A DNA stretch of 39,165 bases from a virus: IMG/VR virus record IMGVR_UViG_3300042991_000341, positions 1 to 39,165 of that record, one strand, 5' to 3'. Both the position numbers and the translations under genes were made by a program. Of this stretch, positions 24,656 to 30,487 are shown in pieces. Below the pieces are notes generated by a model. That model did no database searches and was not told the DNA's origin. It saw only the letters and a list, made by a program, of their open reading frames with translations. Each line of letters opens with the position of its first letter. The first letter of the stretch is position 1.

Positions 24656-25009
24656 TTATAAATTAGCCAATACTTTCTTTTCGTAACTACAAGAGTCGTA
24701 TGGTACTCCTTGTTTGTTTATGTCTTTTTTACATGGTGAGGGGTTGCCTTGGTTCCAAATAAGGGCAATCTCACTATTAGAATAACCTTGGTCAATGTGA
24801 TGCTGTATTTTACGTACTGCTACGTAATACTCATTTACTGGAGTTATGTCTTCAATATATCCAAAGACATATTTACTCCAATACTCCCATGTACCCGCCA
24901 TAAACTGAAAACAACCACGTTCACCTGATGCCCCACGAGCATTGCAATTACCGCCAGTCTCGACTTTAATTATAGCGTTTGCAATTCTTTTAGCTCTGGG
25001 GCTTACTGA
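24656..25009 (-). CDS. Lysozyme/transglycosylase domain without its own start codon
   Basis: 117 residues from the proposed frameshift point. KRIANAIIKVETGGNCNARG carries the catalytic Glu of SLT-type lytic transglycosylases (E-[ST]-G-G-N), followed by ASGERGCFQFMAGTWEYWSK, YVAVRKIQHHIDQGYSNSEI and IALIWNQGNPSP. The only ATG (24901) lies after the catalytic Glu, so it cannot be the true start. Upstream in frame there is no ATG, GTG or TTG before a stop at 25016-25018. The frame lies at -1 to the preceding gene and overlaps its end, so a fusion by frameshifting fits best; an ATT start (24985) or an indel in the sequence are alternatives. Acts on peptidoglycan. Confidence 0.78.
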   Translation of the reverse strand, partial: SVSPRAKRIANAIIKVETGGNCNARGASGERGCFQFMAGTWEYWSKYVFGYIEDITPVNEYYVAVRKIQHHIDQGYSNSEIALIWNQGNPSPCKKDINKQGVPYDSCSYEKKVLANL

Positions 25010-25015
25010 AAAGAA
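25003..25015 (-). other. Candidate -1 ribosomal frameshift site
   Basis: Minus-strand codons are AAT TCT TTT CAG TAA. The TTT codon (25011-25009) is preceded by T, so its tRNA can slip back one base and still pair; reading would go on as TCA GTA AGC into the lysozyme frame, avoiding the TAA two codons later. It is not a canonical X-XXY-YYZ heptamer, and I cannot confirm a downstream stimulator structure. Confidence 0.45.
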
Positions 25016-25332
25016 TTACGTGTTTCTCGTATCTTTTCAAGACGAGATTTTTTTTCGGCTATTTTGACAGCCGTTCCTTCTTCAATACGAGCTATTTCAA
25101 TAATAGCTTCTGCTTCAAAAGTTTTTATGTCCTCCAATAACTGAGCTTCCTCTTCATCTAATTCAATATTGATACGAGCTAATTCTTGTTTTGCTTTTTC
25201 AATATTGTCTATCACCACAGGTTCCTCCACCTTGGTGTCTGTTTCAATACGTTCATTGATGACTGTATAATCGCTTGGTGCGAAATATAGTCCAATTCCC
25301 ACCATTATTGCCATAATAATGGTTAGTTTCAT
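25003..25332 (-). CDS. Membrane-anchored coiled-coil protein, probable N-terminal part of a lysozyme fusion
   Basis: 109 residues. An N-terminal signal anchor (MKLTIIMAIMVGIGLYFAPS) is followed by an acidic linker and a long charged coiled coil (AKQELARINIELDEEEAQLL, AEAIIEIARIEEGTAVKIAE). Alone it resembles a spanin or tethering subunit. Its stop lies inside the overlapping lysozyme frame, and a -1 shift near the end would give about 225 residues: anchor, stalk, then lysozyme. That would place the wall-cleaving domain outside the cytoplasmic membrane. It has its own promoter on the minus strand. Confidence 0.7.
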   Translation of the reverse strand: MKLTIIMAIMVGIGLYFAPSDYTVINERIETDTKVEEPVVIDNIEKAKQELARINIELDEEEAQLLEDIKTFEAEAIIEIARIEEGTAVKIAEKKSRLEKIRETRNSFQ

Positions 25333-25412
25333 AATTGATTTTTTAATAAGCCATTGGCTTAATGAATAATGAGAGCGTGTCTATGACCGGCTCTCTTACC
25401 TTAATTATAACA
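25333..25412 (-). promoter_or_regulatory. Promoter and hairpin leader of the anchored-lysozyme unit
   Basis: The minus-strand extended -10 TGTTATAAT is at 25412-25404. The leader of about 65 nt contains a GAGAGC/GCTCTC stem (25370-25395 region) and a TAAGCC/GGCTTA stem just before the gene. A long leader of this kind is unusual here and suggests RNA-level control. Confidence 0.5.
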
Positions 25413-25430
25413 AATATATAGATATATATT

Positions 25431-25721
25431 TTATTGACTGGGGATAACTTTAATATATTTTTCGATTAAGTCTCTACAATCTTCTAATTCTTTATGTAGT
25501 TGGTTGTTTTCTTCCAAAGTAAAAAGATAACTTCGTAACAGTGTTTTACCTTTAGGGATAATGTCCTCTTTTAATTTTTCTAAGTTACTATTTCGTTCTT
25601 CTATTAACAGTTTTTTCAAGCGAGTTATTTCATCGTTGAGTTCATCTTTAGTCGGTAATTGATTATGGTGTTGTATTTTTTTAATCAATTCTTCTTTCGT
25701 TAAGTATTCATATAGTGACAT
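25431..25721 (-). CDS. Coiled-coil hypothetical protein
   Basis: 96 residues: a short N-terminal region (MSLYEYLTKEELIKKIQHHN), then heptad-rich helices (DELNDEITRLKKLLIEERNS, LFTLEENNQLHKELEDCRDL). No membrane segment. It is transcribed leftward from the divergent intergenic region and lies upstream of the anchored-lysozyme unit. Function unknown. Confidence 0.55.
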   Translation of the reverse strand: MSLYEYLTKEELIKKIQHHNQLPTKDELNDEITRLKKLLIEERNSNLEKLKEDIIPKGKTLLRSYLFTLEENNQLHKELEDCRDLIEKYIKVIPSQ

Positions 25722-25735
25722 AACTTCATATTACA

Positions 25736-25778
25736 TTATACACAGTCCGTACTTTATAACTTATACACAGTGTTATAA
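25736..25778. repeat. DnaA-box-like direct repeats, candidate origin or operator
   Basis: TTATACACA occurs at 25736-25744 and 25761-25769 in the same orientation, 25 bp apart; it matches the DnaA-box consensus TTAT(C/A)CACA. The second copy lies inside the inverted repeat TTATAAC/GTTATAA (25754-25760 and 25772-25778). The region is AT-rich and lies between divergent genes. Host DnaA binding, as an origin or as transcription control, is inference. Confidence 0.5.
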
Positions 25779-25779
25779 T
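25771..25779 (+). promoter_or_regulatory. Extended -10 promoter of the small + gene cluster
   Basis: TGTTATAAT overlapping the right arm of the inverted repeat; the leader of about 40 nt carries GGGGG as a Shine-Dalgarno-like site before the ATG at 25827. Confidence 0.6.
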
Positions 25780-25826
25780 ACTGAAAGGTGAAGCGTTCTT
25801 TAACAATTTAATAAGGGGGTAGACAA

Positions 25827-26012
25827 ATGTACACTAGGGTATGTTTTAGACACAATCGTATTAACGAAGACGGTAGCTGGTATCAGTCGCATGACATCAA
25901 TATTTACATGCTGTATGTTAAGCGACCAGTATTGATGGCTAATTGCGATACTTGCGAAAAAGAAATCAATCTCCGAAACACCATTGAAGCGTTAAGGAGG
26001 CAAGACGAATGA
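25827..26012 (+). CDS. Small Cys/His protein A
   Basis: 61 residues (MYTRVCFRHNRINEDGSWYQSHD...). CxxC (CDTCEK) near residues 39-42 plus an N-terminal Cys/His suggests a zinc-ribbon-like fold. It is a distant paralogue of the product at 26210: both share vCfkH, a GxW turn, HxxxIY and a CxxC after a P-V strand. GGGGG lies about 9 nt before the start. Overlaps the next gene by 4 nt. Unknown function; early expressed by position. Confidence 0.6.
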   Translation: MYTRVCFRHNRINEDGSWYQSHDINIYMLYVKRPVLMANCDTCEKEINLRNTIEALRRQDE

Positions 26013-26200
26013 AACAGATAATTTTATGTATTGGCTGTGGCGTTCAGGTAGGGTGTAACACCACTGAGCATAGTGTTACGTTTTGTAATGAATGTAATCG
26101 TGCTGAGTATTGTTATATCCGTAATGGTGACGGTGTGTGTACCGAAAGTTTTATCACATGCGAGCGTTGCCAAAAGCGTTTTGAAAACTTTGAAGAATAG
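26009..26200 (+). CDS. Small zinc-ribbon protein
   Basis: 63 residues with four CxxC-like pairs: CIGC, CNEC, CERC and single Cys at VGC, YC and GVC, so two zinc sites are possible (MKQIILCIGCGVQVGC, CNECNRAEYC, CERCQKRFEN). The Shine-Dalgarno AGGAGG lies about 8 nt before the ATG. Probably a DNA/RNA- or protein-binding early factor; family not recognised. Confidence 0.65.
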   Translation: MKQIILCIGCGVQVGCNTTEHSVTFCNECNRAEYCYIRNGDGVCTESFITCERCQKRFENFEE

Positions 26201-26209
26201 GAGGTTACT

Positions 26210-26413
26210 ATGGTAGGAGTATGTATTAAACATCGCATGACTTGTTACAATGGTGTGTGGCAAGAGCATCAAGTGGAAATATACAAACTTAATTTCACTG
26301 AACCTGTTGTCTTTTGTGAATGTCCCAAGTGTTTGGCTGAGTCAAACATGGTTTGGTACGTTAAACATCGCATGACACATGGCGATGAATTTGATGGAAT
26401 GGGTATATCATAG
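26210..26413 (+). CDS. Small Cys/His protein B, paralogue of A
   Basis: 67 residues with CxC/CxxC (CECPKC) and a repeated KHRM motif (VCIKHRMTCYNGVW and WYVKHRMTHGDE). AGGAGG precedes the ATG by 5 nt. It shares the overall pattern of the first gene of the cluster. Function unknown. Confidence 0.6.
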   Translation: MVGVCIKHRMTCYNGVWQEHQVEIYKLNFTEPVVFCECPKCLAESNMVWYVKHRMTHGDEFDGMGIS

Positions 26414-26422
26414 GGGGTGATT

Positions 26423-26638
26423 ATGCGGAAAGGAACAGTATCTCACACGAAGCATCATCGTAAGCCGAAGTCTCTTGGTGGCAGTAATGAACGAGAAAAT
26501 ATTTCTTATGTTACGCAGACAGAACATCGAGCGTGGCATAAATTATTCAGCAACTACACCCCTTATCAGATTGCCAACATCATTAACATTATTTGGATTG
26601 ACACGGAGTACACGCTGGTGTGTGTCAAACATAAATGA
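26423..26638 (+). CDS. Small HNH-like His-rich protein
   Basis: 71 residues from the ATG at 26423 (an in-frame GTG two codons earlier is less likely because AGGGGG sits at the right distance for the ATG). SHTKHHRKPKSLGGSNEREN then ISYVTQTEHRAWHKLFSNYT resembles the His-rich core of HNH-type nucleases or a phage zinc-binding protein: HH, a GGS turn, N, then HRAWH. Similar short proteins are, to my memory, common in Patescibacteria. Nuclease activity is not shown. The gene ends shortly before a terminator. Confidence 0.62.
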   Translation: MRKGTVSHTKHHRKPKSLGGSNERENISYVTQTEHRAWHKLFSNYTPYQIANIINIIWIDTEYTLVCVKHK

Positions 26639-26644
26639 AAATGA

Positions 26645-26674
26645 AAAACACCACTATTTAGGTAGTGGTGTTTT
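26645..26674. terminator. Bidirectional terminator
   Basis: AAAACACCACTA pairs perfectly with TAGTGGTGTTTT over 12 bp around the loop TTTAGG. It ends the + cluster and, read leftward, the minus-strand early arm; the last codons of the minus gene at 26658 lie within it. Confidence 0.85.
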
Positions 26675-26789
26675 CTATTCTCCATTTCCAGCCACATTCA
26701 ATGGTGCAATAATATATCTTATGCGGAGCTAGCTTTTTACCGCAGTATCGACAGTGTGTCAGTCTCTCATTATTTTTCGGTCTACTCAT
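26658..26789 (-). CDS. Small zinc-finger protein at the end of the early arm
   Basis: 43 residues (MSRPKNNERLTHCRYCGKKL...TIECGWKWRIENTTT), from ATG at 26789 to TAA at 26658. CRYC (Cys13, Cys16) with Cys28 and Cys32 forms a likely Cys4 zinc site. The stop falls within the terminator hairpin, a compact arrangement. No function known; it probably belongs to the early small-gene set. Confidence 0.6.
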   Translation of the reverse strand: MSRPKNNERLTHCRYCGKKLAPHKIYYCTIECGWKWRIENTTT

Positions 26790-26822
26790 ATTATCTTTTT
26801 TAAGAAGAAAGGATAATTTAAC

Positions 26823-27143
26823 TTATTTAACATCTCTAACACAACGTACATGTAGGCTGTAATTCTTATTGCTGTAGCTCAAGTAGCCGGAGGAAAAAAA
26901 AACACACATTGCACTATTTGGGTAAAGGGTGGGCAGATGGGGAGTGCTAGACCAATAAGTCTTATCCTTAAACCCCTTAACCTTCTGTTCGTAAGCGGTT
27001 AGTAATTCAACAACCGTTGGTAGTCTACCACCCTGTTCTTCACACCATGTTTTAGACCTTTTCGGTGTCATTTTATAGGGTGAAACATCACCCCACTCTA
27101 AAGTCTTGCCTGCGATTTCTTGTTTAATCCACTTTGTTTTCAT
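26823..27143 (-). CDS. DUF1566/C-type-lectin-like protein, copy A
   Basis: 106 residues from the ATG at 27143 (a GTG at 27152 would add three). WIKQEIAGKTLEWGDV, GGRLPTVVELLTAYEQKV and TYWSSTP fit DUF1566/C-type-lectin-fold proteins, and the end SGYLSYSNKNYS...VRCVRDVK is the usual last strand set. It is a paralogue of the product at 28054: the start and scaffold residues are nearly identical in DNA, while residues lining the C-terminal face differ. This is a ligand- or protein-binding fold; no enzyme motif is visible. Role in phage early life unknown. Confidence 0.72.
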   Translation of the reverse strand: MKTKWIKQEIAGKTLEWGDVSPYKMTPKRSKTWCEEQGGRLPTVVELLTAYEQKVKGFKDKTYWSSTPHLPTLYPNSAMCVFFSSGYLSYSNKNYSLHVRCVRDVK

Positions 27144-27152
27144 AAGAAGCAC

Positions 27153-27518
27153 TTACTTAATAAACATCTCTTGTATTCTGGCTTTGATGTTGGCGAGGGC
27201 GGTGTTATATGCAATTTGTTCACCAATGTCCCACTTCTCACGTTCATCTGTTGGATTAGTATCACAACAACCTTCTTCTCCGCAATTATAGTTACCTCCT
27301 GCTATCTTATACTCCTCCACCACTCTCTCTACTTCTGCAAGGGTGTTGTTGATGATGGTTTCGACTATTATGTTTAAGTCACCGGGCTTAATACCGACAT
27401 CTTTACTAAGAATGTCTCGGTCGTAGTCCCAAACAATGTGTGTCTTATCTTCTACCATTTTCTTCTGCTCCTCCACAAACGTCTTTTTTGCTTCTAAGGT
27501 TTCTTTTGAGGGGGTCAT
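27153..27518 (-). CDS. Hypothetical early protein with Cys cluster
   Basis: 121 residues from the ATG at 27518 (a longer frame to 27551 exists but runs into the upstream gene). Helical start (MTPSKETLEAKKTFVEEQKK), a central segment LSKDVGIKPGDLNIIVETII, then NCGEEGCCDTNP, a compact Cys cluster, and a helical end. The ATG lies 1 nt after the upstream stop. Family not recognised. Confidence 0.6.
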   Translation of the reverse strand: MTPSKETLEAKKTFVEEQKKMVEDKTHIVWDYDRDILSKDVGIKPGDLNIIVETIINNTLAEVERVVEEYKIAGGNYNCGEEGCCDTNPTDEREKWDIGEQIAYNTALANIKARIQEMFIK

Positions 27519-27519
27519 G

Positions 27520-27744
27520 TTAGTTGAAAAAATTTTTAATCTCAGACTCAATCATACTGTCCGAAGCGAGCCACGGTTTGTCATAGATTTCAATGGTGAG
27601 AACTCCATCATCAAATGAAAAACCTGCATCTACTCCACTTATTTTAACCCTACCCTCTGAGCCGTCAACGCGGACATCGCCACCCTCATCTTGTATTAGT
27701 ACAAGCCCTTCGTTTACTTTCTCTAGTGTTGTTTTTATTTTCAT
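27520..27744 (-). CDS. Small beta-rich hypothetical protein
   Basis: 74 residues (MKIKTTLEKVNEGLVLIQDE, VRVDGSEGRVKISGVDAGFS, DDGVLTIEIYDKPW), mostly short strands with an acidic balance and a helical end. Coupled to the next gene by a 1-nt stop-start gap. Unknown function. Confidence 0.55.
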   Translation of the reverse strand: MKIKTTLEKVNEGLVLIQDEGGDVRVDGSEGRVKISGVDAGFSFDDGVLTIEIYDKPWLASDSMIESEIKNFFN

Positions 27745-27753
27745 ACTAATTAT

Positions 27754-27810
27754 TTAACATCTCAAATACTGTACCAGCAACATTAAAGTTATTCCTGCTA
27801 TAAATGTCAT
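27754..27810 (-). CDS. Possible 18-residue membrane peptide
   Basis: MTFIAGITLMLLVQYLRC, one hydrophobic helix, in the only untranslated gap between two early genes. No Shine-Dalgarno. The downstream AGATGTTAAATAA end matches the ends of the DUF1566-like genes, so it may instead be a scrap left by their duplication. Confidence 0.28.
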   Translation of the reverse strand: MTFIAGITLMLLVQYLRC

Positions 27811-27821
27811 ATATTTTGTTG

Positions 27822-28052
27822 TTAATCTATTATTGGTAAGGTGAGTTTCTTTATAAGGTGTTGAATGCCGATACTGTTCATATCACTTTCGTGTTGGTAC
27901 TTTTCTAATTCACGAATTATCCTCTCCAGCACTTTCTCTTCGTAGGCGAGGAGGGCGGCTTTAATCTTGTTCTCGAACTTCTTTGAGCGTATTTCGTCAT
28001 TCTTAAACAGTTCTTCCACTATTGCCTCTCGTTCTTCTTGTAGTGTTTTCAT
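27822..28052 (-). CDS. Helical hypothetical protein
   Basis: 76 residues from the ATG at 28052, 1 nt after the DUF1566-like copy B stop. Charged helices (MKTLQEEREAIVEELFKNDE, FENKIKAALLAYEEKVLERI) and a weakly amphipathic end. Related in style to other small early proteins of the arm. Unknown function. Confidence 0.58.
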   Translation of the reverse strand: MKTLQEEREAIVEELFKNDEIRSKKFENKIKAALLAYEEKVLERIIRELEKYQHESDMNSIGIQHLIKKLTLPIID

Positions 28053-28053
28053 A

Positions 28054-28416
28054 TTATTTAACATCCCTAACACAACGTACATCGTAGACGTAAGTCTTAT
28101 CGGTGTAGCTCAAGTAGCCGGAGTAGAAGCAAACGTACATGACACTATTCGGGTAACGAGTGGGCATATAGGGAGTAACAGACCAGTATTCACCGTTCCT
28201 AAACCCTTCAACTCTCTGTTCAAGAGCAGTTAGTAATTCGATACTCGTTGGCAATCTCCCACCCTGTTCTACACACCACGTTTCAGCTTCCTCCCATGTC
28301 ATACCTTTAGGTGCAACATCACCCCACTCTAATGTCTTGCCTGCGATTTCTTGTTTAATCCACGTAGTAACTGGAGTCAGGCTGTATTCAGCTCCGTCTA
28401 TTGTTATTGTTTTCAT
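28054..28416 (-). CDS. DUF1566/C-type-lectin-like protein, copy B
   Basis: 120 residues. Same fold as copy A: WIKQEIAGKTLEWGDVAPKG, AETWCVEQGGRLPTSIELLT, EYWSVTP, SGYLSYTDKTYV...VRCVRDVK, with a 14-residue N-terminal extension (MKTITIDGAEYSLT). DNA identity with copy A is high over the first third and in scaffold codons, yet ten or so C-terminal codons differ in meaning (Ala/Val, Cys/Tyr, Phe/Cys, Ser/Tyr, Ser/Val, Leu/Tyr, His/Asp and others). Such a pattern is known from diversity-generating retroelement targets, but no reverse transcriptase or template repeat is present in this window. Confidence 0.72.
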   Translation of the reverse strand: MKTITIDGAEYSLTPVTTWIKQEIAGKTLEWGDVAPKGMTWEEAETWCVEQGGRLPTSIELLTALEQRVEGFRNGEYWSVTPYMPTRYPNSVMYVCFYSGYLSYTDKTYVYDVRCVRDVK

Positions 28417-28422
28417 ATTATT

Positions 28423-28713
28423 TTATATCTCTAACATTAACTCTTTTTCAAAAGATGTACCTTTGAATTGTTTGCTTTTAATTAGTGACTGGGCTAATGC
28501 TGGCTTTATCAGTTCCTGAGCCTCCTTGTTCATGAAGAGGGTGGCAGATTGATAGGACAGAGCTGATACCAATGTTCTTAATTCTTTCATTGTCTCTTGT
28601 ACGCTGCGTTCCTTGATGTACACCAATTCACTTATTGAGAGTTCATCTTCTTTTATTATCAGATAGACCAACTCTTTTCTTTCCTCCTTAGACATTTCCT
28701 TAATTGTTTTCAT
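28423..28713 (-). CDS. Helical hypothetical protein
   Basis: 96 residues, all alpha (MKTIKEMSKEERKELVYLII, SISELVYIKERSVQETMKEL, FMNKEAQELIKPALAQSLIK). Starts with MKT like several neighbours. No motif recognised. Confidence 0.57.
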   Translation of the reverse strand: MKTIKEMSKEERKELVYLIIKEDELSISELVYIKERSVQETMKELRTLVSALSYQSATLFMNKEAQELIKPALAQSLIKSKQFKGTSFEKELMLEI

Positions 28714-28735
28714 ATTATATAAGTAGGAGTTCTTA

Positions 28736-29020
28736 TTAATTTGGCATACTAATTATTAACTCACTTTGAAACTTAGTTTTTTCAGCTAAGTCTTGTTCTA
28801 AAAGCATTTCACCTTCATTAAGAGCTACCTGCATCGCTTCTAAAATATTCTTCCAAGCAGGCATAAACTCTAGTCCACGTTTAGCAAATACCCATTCTTT
28901 TTTCTTATATTTGCCATTGTTTGCCATCTCAACTAAAGAGATTTCCCCATGGTCGTAATCTATTTGAATAGTGATGTTAATTTTTTTATGTGTAATGGTT
29001 TTTATTTCTAAGTTTTTCAT
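28736..29020 (-). CDS. Hypothetical early protein
   Basis: 94 residues: beta N-terminal half (MKNLEIKTITHKKINITIQI, GEISLVEMANNGKYKKKEWV) and helical C-terminal half (FMPAWKNILEAMQVALNEGE). Unknown function; in the same operon as its neighbours by orientation and close spacing. Confidence 0.55.
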   Translation of the reverse strand: MKNLEIKTITHKKINITIQIDYDHGEISLVEMANNGKYKKKEWVFAKRGLEFMPAWKNILEAMQVALNEGEMLLEQDLAEKTKFQSELIISMPN

Positions 29021-29026
29021 ATAAAT

Positions 29027-30148
29027 TTATTTATTCTTTAATACTATTTCCATTGCTTGAATACGTTGGTCGGTGTCTTGGATTAGCACGATTTCTTGTA
29101 CAGACATTTGTCCTGAAATAACCTTGTCAAAAAGTTCTTTCTCAAAAGACACGCCGTGTAAATGATACACTCCCCAGCCGTCACCATACTTAATCGACAT
29201 TCCTTTCTCATTATGTAGTTGTCCCTGATTGTCTCGATGAATTTCTTTAGGTCTATCACAAACTATTACAAAGTTTCTATTCGCCCAAATATAATTAACG
29301 CTTTCATTTATCTTTCTATAAATAAGCGCCCTTTCCATAATATCTTTATCTAGTATTAAGCCACAGACATCAATGAAAAAGTTTACAAAGGCGTTACCAT
29401 AATACCAACCACCGACCCAAAACTGCCCACCTAACCAGTAGTGCCAAGAGATGTTTTTAACATCATATAACTGCATTGTTTTTTTAACATCTTCAATTAT
29501 TGATGTATTATCGGCGGTCTTTAGTACCTCTTCGATAACAGCCATGTTAACAGCCTCTACGATAGCATCATCAATAGCAGAGACAGAATTTTCGACAGTA
29601 GCTCCGACAGTAGCTCCAACAACATTTTCAACAGTCATATCGACATCAATAGCGTCACCGATAATCTCAACAATAGCCTCTCCGACAATCCGGCTAGCAT
29701 CATCAACAATCTCATCAACAACATCACGAACAGTTCTATCAATAGATACTACAGCCTTTCCGACAGTAGCTCCGACTGTTTCATCGACAGTATCACAGAC
29801 AGCATTATCGACTGCATTATCGATAGCCCTTCCGACAACCTCATCAGCATCATCGACAATCTCTCCGATAGATAAATCAGCTTTACGGACAGTCTCTCCG
29901 ACAGCCCCCCTTTTTTTCCACACTTGCTCGGCGATAGAAGCAGCGAAAGCACCGACTAACGGAGACGAAACACGTACTACATTCTTAGGGTAAGGTATGC
30001 CGGCTTTTTCGTAAGCCTTTGGCATGTATTCATCAAAAGTTTTCCAGTCAGCTTCTCCTGTACGTAAACCAATTTCTATCCATTTATTGGCGTAAGGTAT
30101 CATCTGACTTTCTTGTTCTGGTGTTAATTTTTCTATTCTTGTAGGCAT
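29027..30148 (-). CDS. DUF6745-like protein with long tetrapeptide-repeat segment
   Basis: 373 residues from the ATG at 30148 (a TTG at 30166 would add six). Residues 1-75 contain EQESQMIPYANKWIEIGLRT, typical of the start of DUF6745 proteins, and the C-terminal part has NYIWANRNFVIVCDRPKEIH, GQLHNEKGMSIKYGDGWGVY and YHLHGVSFEKELFD, the hallmark segment of that family (function unknown). In between, about residues 80-210, runs a degenerate [VI]-x-x-[ATVI] repeat (VDNAVCDTVDETVGATVGKA) coded by 12-nt units. The repeat is unusual for the family and may vary in copy number. Confidence 0.7.
   Translation of the reverse strand: MPTRIEKLTPEQESQMIPYANKWIEIGLRTGEADWKTFDEYMPKAYEKAGIPYPKNVVRVSSPLVGAFAASIAEQVWKKRGAVGETVRKADLSIGEIVDDADEVVGRAIDNAVDNAVCDTVDETVGATVGKAVVSIDRTVRDVVDEIVDDASRIVGEAIVEIIGDAIDVDMTVENVVGATVGATVENSVSAIDDAIVEAVNMAVIEEVLKTADNTSIIEDVKKTMQLYDVKNISWHYWLGGQFWVGGWYYGNAFVNFFIDVCGLILDKDIMERALIYRKINESVNYIWANRNFVIVCDRPKEIHRDNQGQLHNEKGMSIKYGDGWGVYHLHGVSFEKELFDKVISGQMSVQEIVLIQDTDQRIQAMEIVLKNK
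29560..29930. repeat. Degenerate 12-nt tandem repeats inside the DUF6745-like gene
   Basis: About 30 units of four codons; best preserved at 29601-29624 where CCGACAGTAGCT appears twice in a row. The other five frames stay partly open because of this periodicity, which explains a long spurious frame on the + strand. Confidence 0.65.
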
Positions 30149-30150
30149 AT

Positions 30151-30246
30151 TTAATTTAATACGCAATTACTAAACAATATACTATTTATAAGTATTGTCA
30201 TACTGGTGGCGATGATTAGTATGTATATATAATCTATGATTTTCAT
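30151..30246 (-). CDS. 31-residue membrane peptide
   Basis: MKIIDYIYILIIATSMTILI then NSILFSNCVLN: one membrane helix. ATG overlaps the upstream stop (ATGA), and its TAA ends 2 nt before the DUF6745-like start. Its exact fit in the chain of overlapping genes is the main evidence. Confidence 0.5.
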   Translation of the reverse strand: MKIIDYIYILIIATSMTILINSILFSNCVLN

Positions 30247-30365
30247 ATTGTATCTATTAGATTTCTGATAATATTCTGCATATCTTTTTTCACTTTATTG
30301 TATTGCTCTTCTGTTAGAAGAATGGTTTTACGGTACGGATAGCGTTTAGTGTGATATTCACTCAT
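30243..30365 (-). CDS. 40-residue basic protein
   Basis: MSEYHTKRYPYRKTILLTEE then QYNKVKKDMQNIIRNLIDTI. ATGA overlaps on both sides. TILLTEEQYNKVKKD is like the start of small phage DNA-associated proteins, but no family is certain. Confidence 0.55.
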   Translation of the reverse strand: MSEYHTKRYPYRKTILLTEEQYNKVKKDMQNIIRNLIDTI

Positions 30366-30487
30366 ATAACTTTAATTTTTAATTGTCCTTGGTTCTGTAA
30401 TCGCTTAATCTTTTCGGCGACACGTTCTGATTGAACTGTATCTATGCGTTCTTGCCCATTAGGTGAAATGGAATAAATAGTAGTCAT
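30362..30487 (-). CDS. 41-residue helical protein
   Basis: MTTIYSISPNGQERIDTVQS then ERVAEKIKRLQNQGQLKIKV. ATGA overlaps at both ends. IYSISPNGQERID resembles the first strand of small winged-helix-like phage proteins. Unknown function. Confidence 0.55.
   Translation of the reverse strand: MTTIYSISPNGQERIDTVQSERVAEKIKRLQNQGQLKIKVI

Noticed and set aside
26823-28416. A full diversity-generating retroelement
   Set aside because: No reverse transcriptase frame (YxDD-type) and no template repeat were found; several differing codons also vary at third positions, which simple adenine mutagenesis of one template would not give.
29451-29993. 180-codon open frame on the + strand, Thr/Ser/Ile-rich
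   Set aside because: It is the antisense of the 12-nt repeat region in the DUF6745-like gene; the periodicity keeps several frames open. No start signal or recognisable domain.
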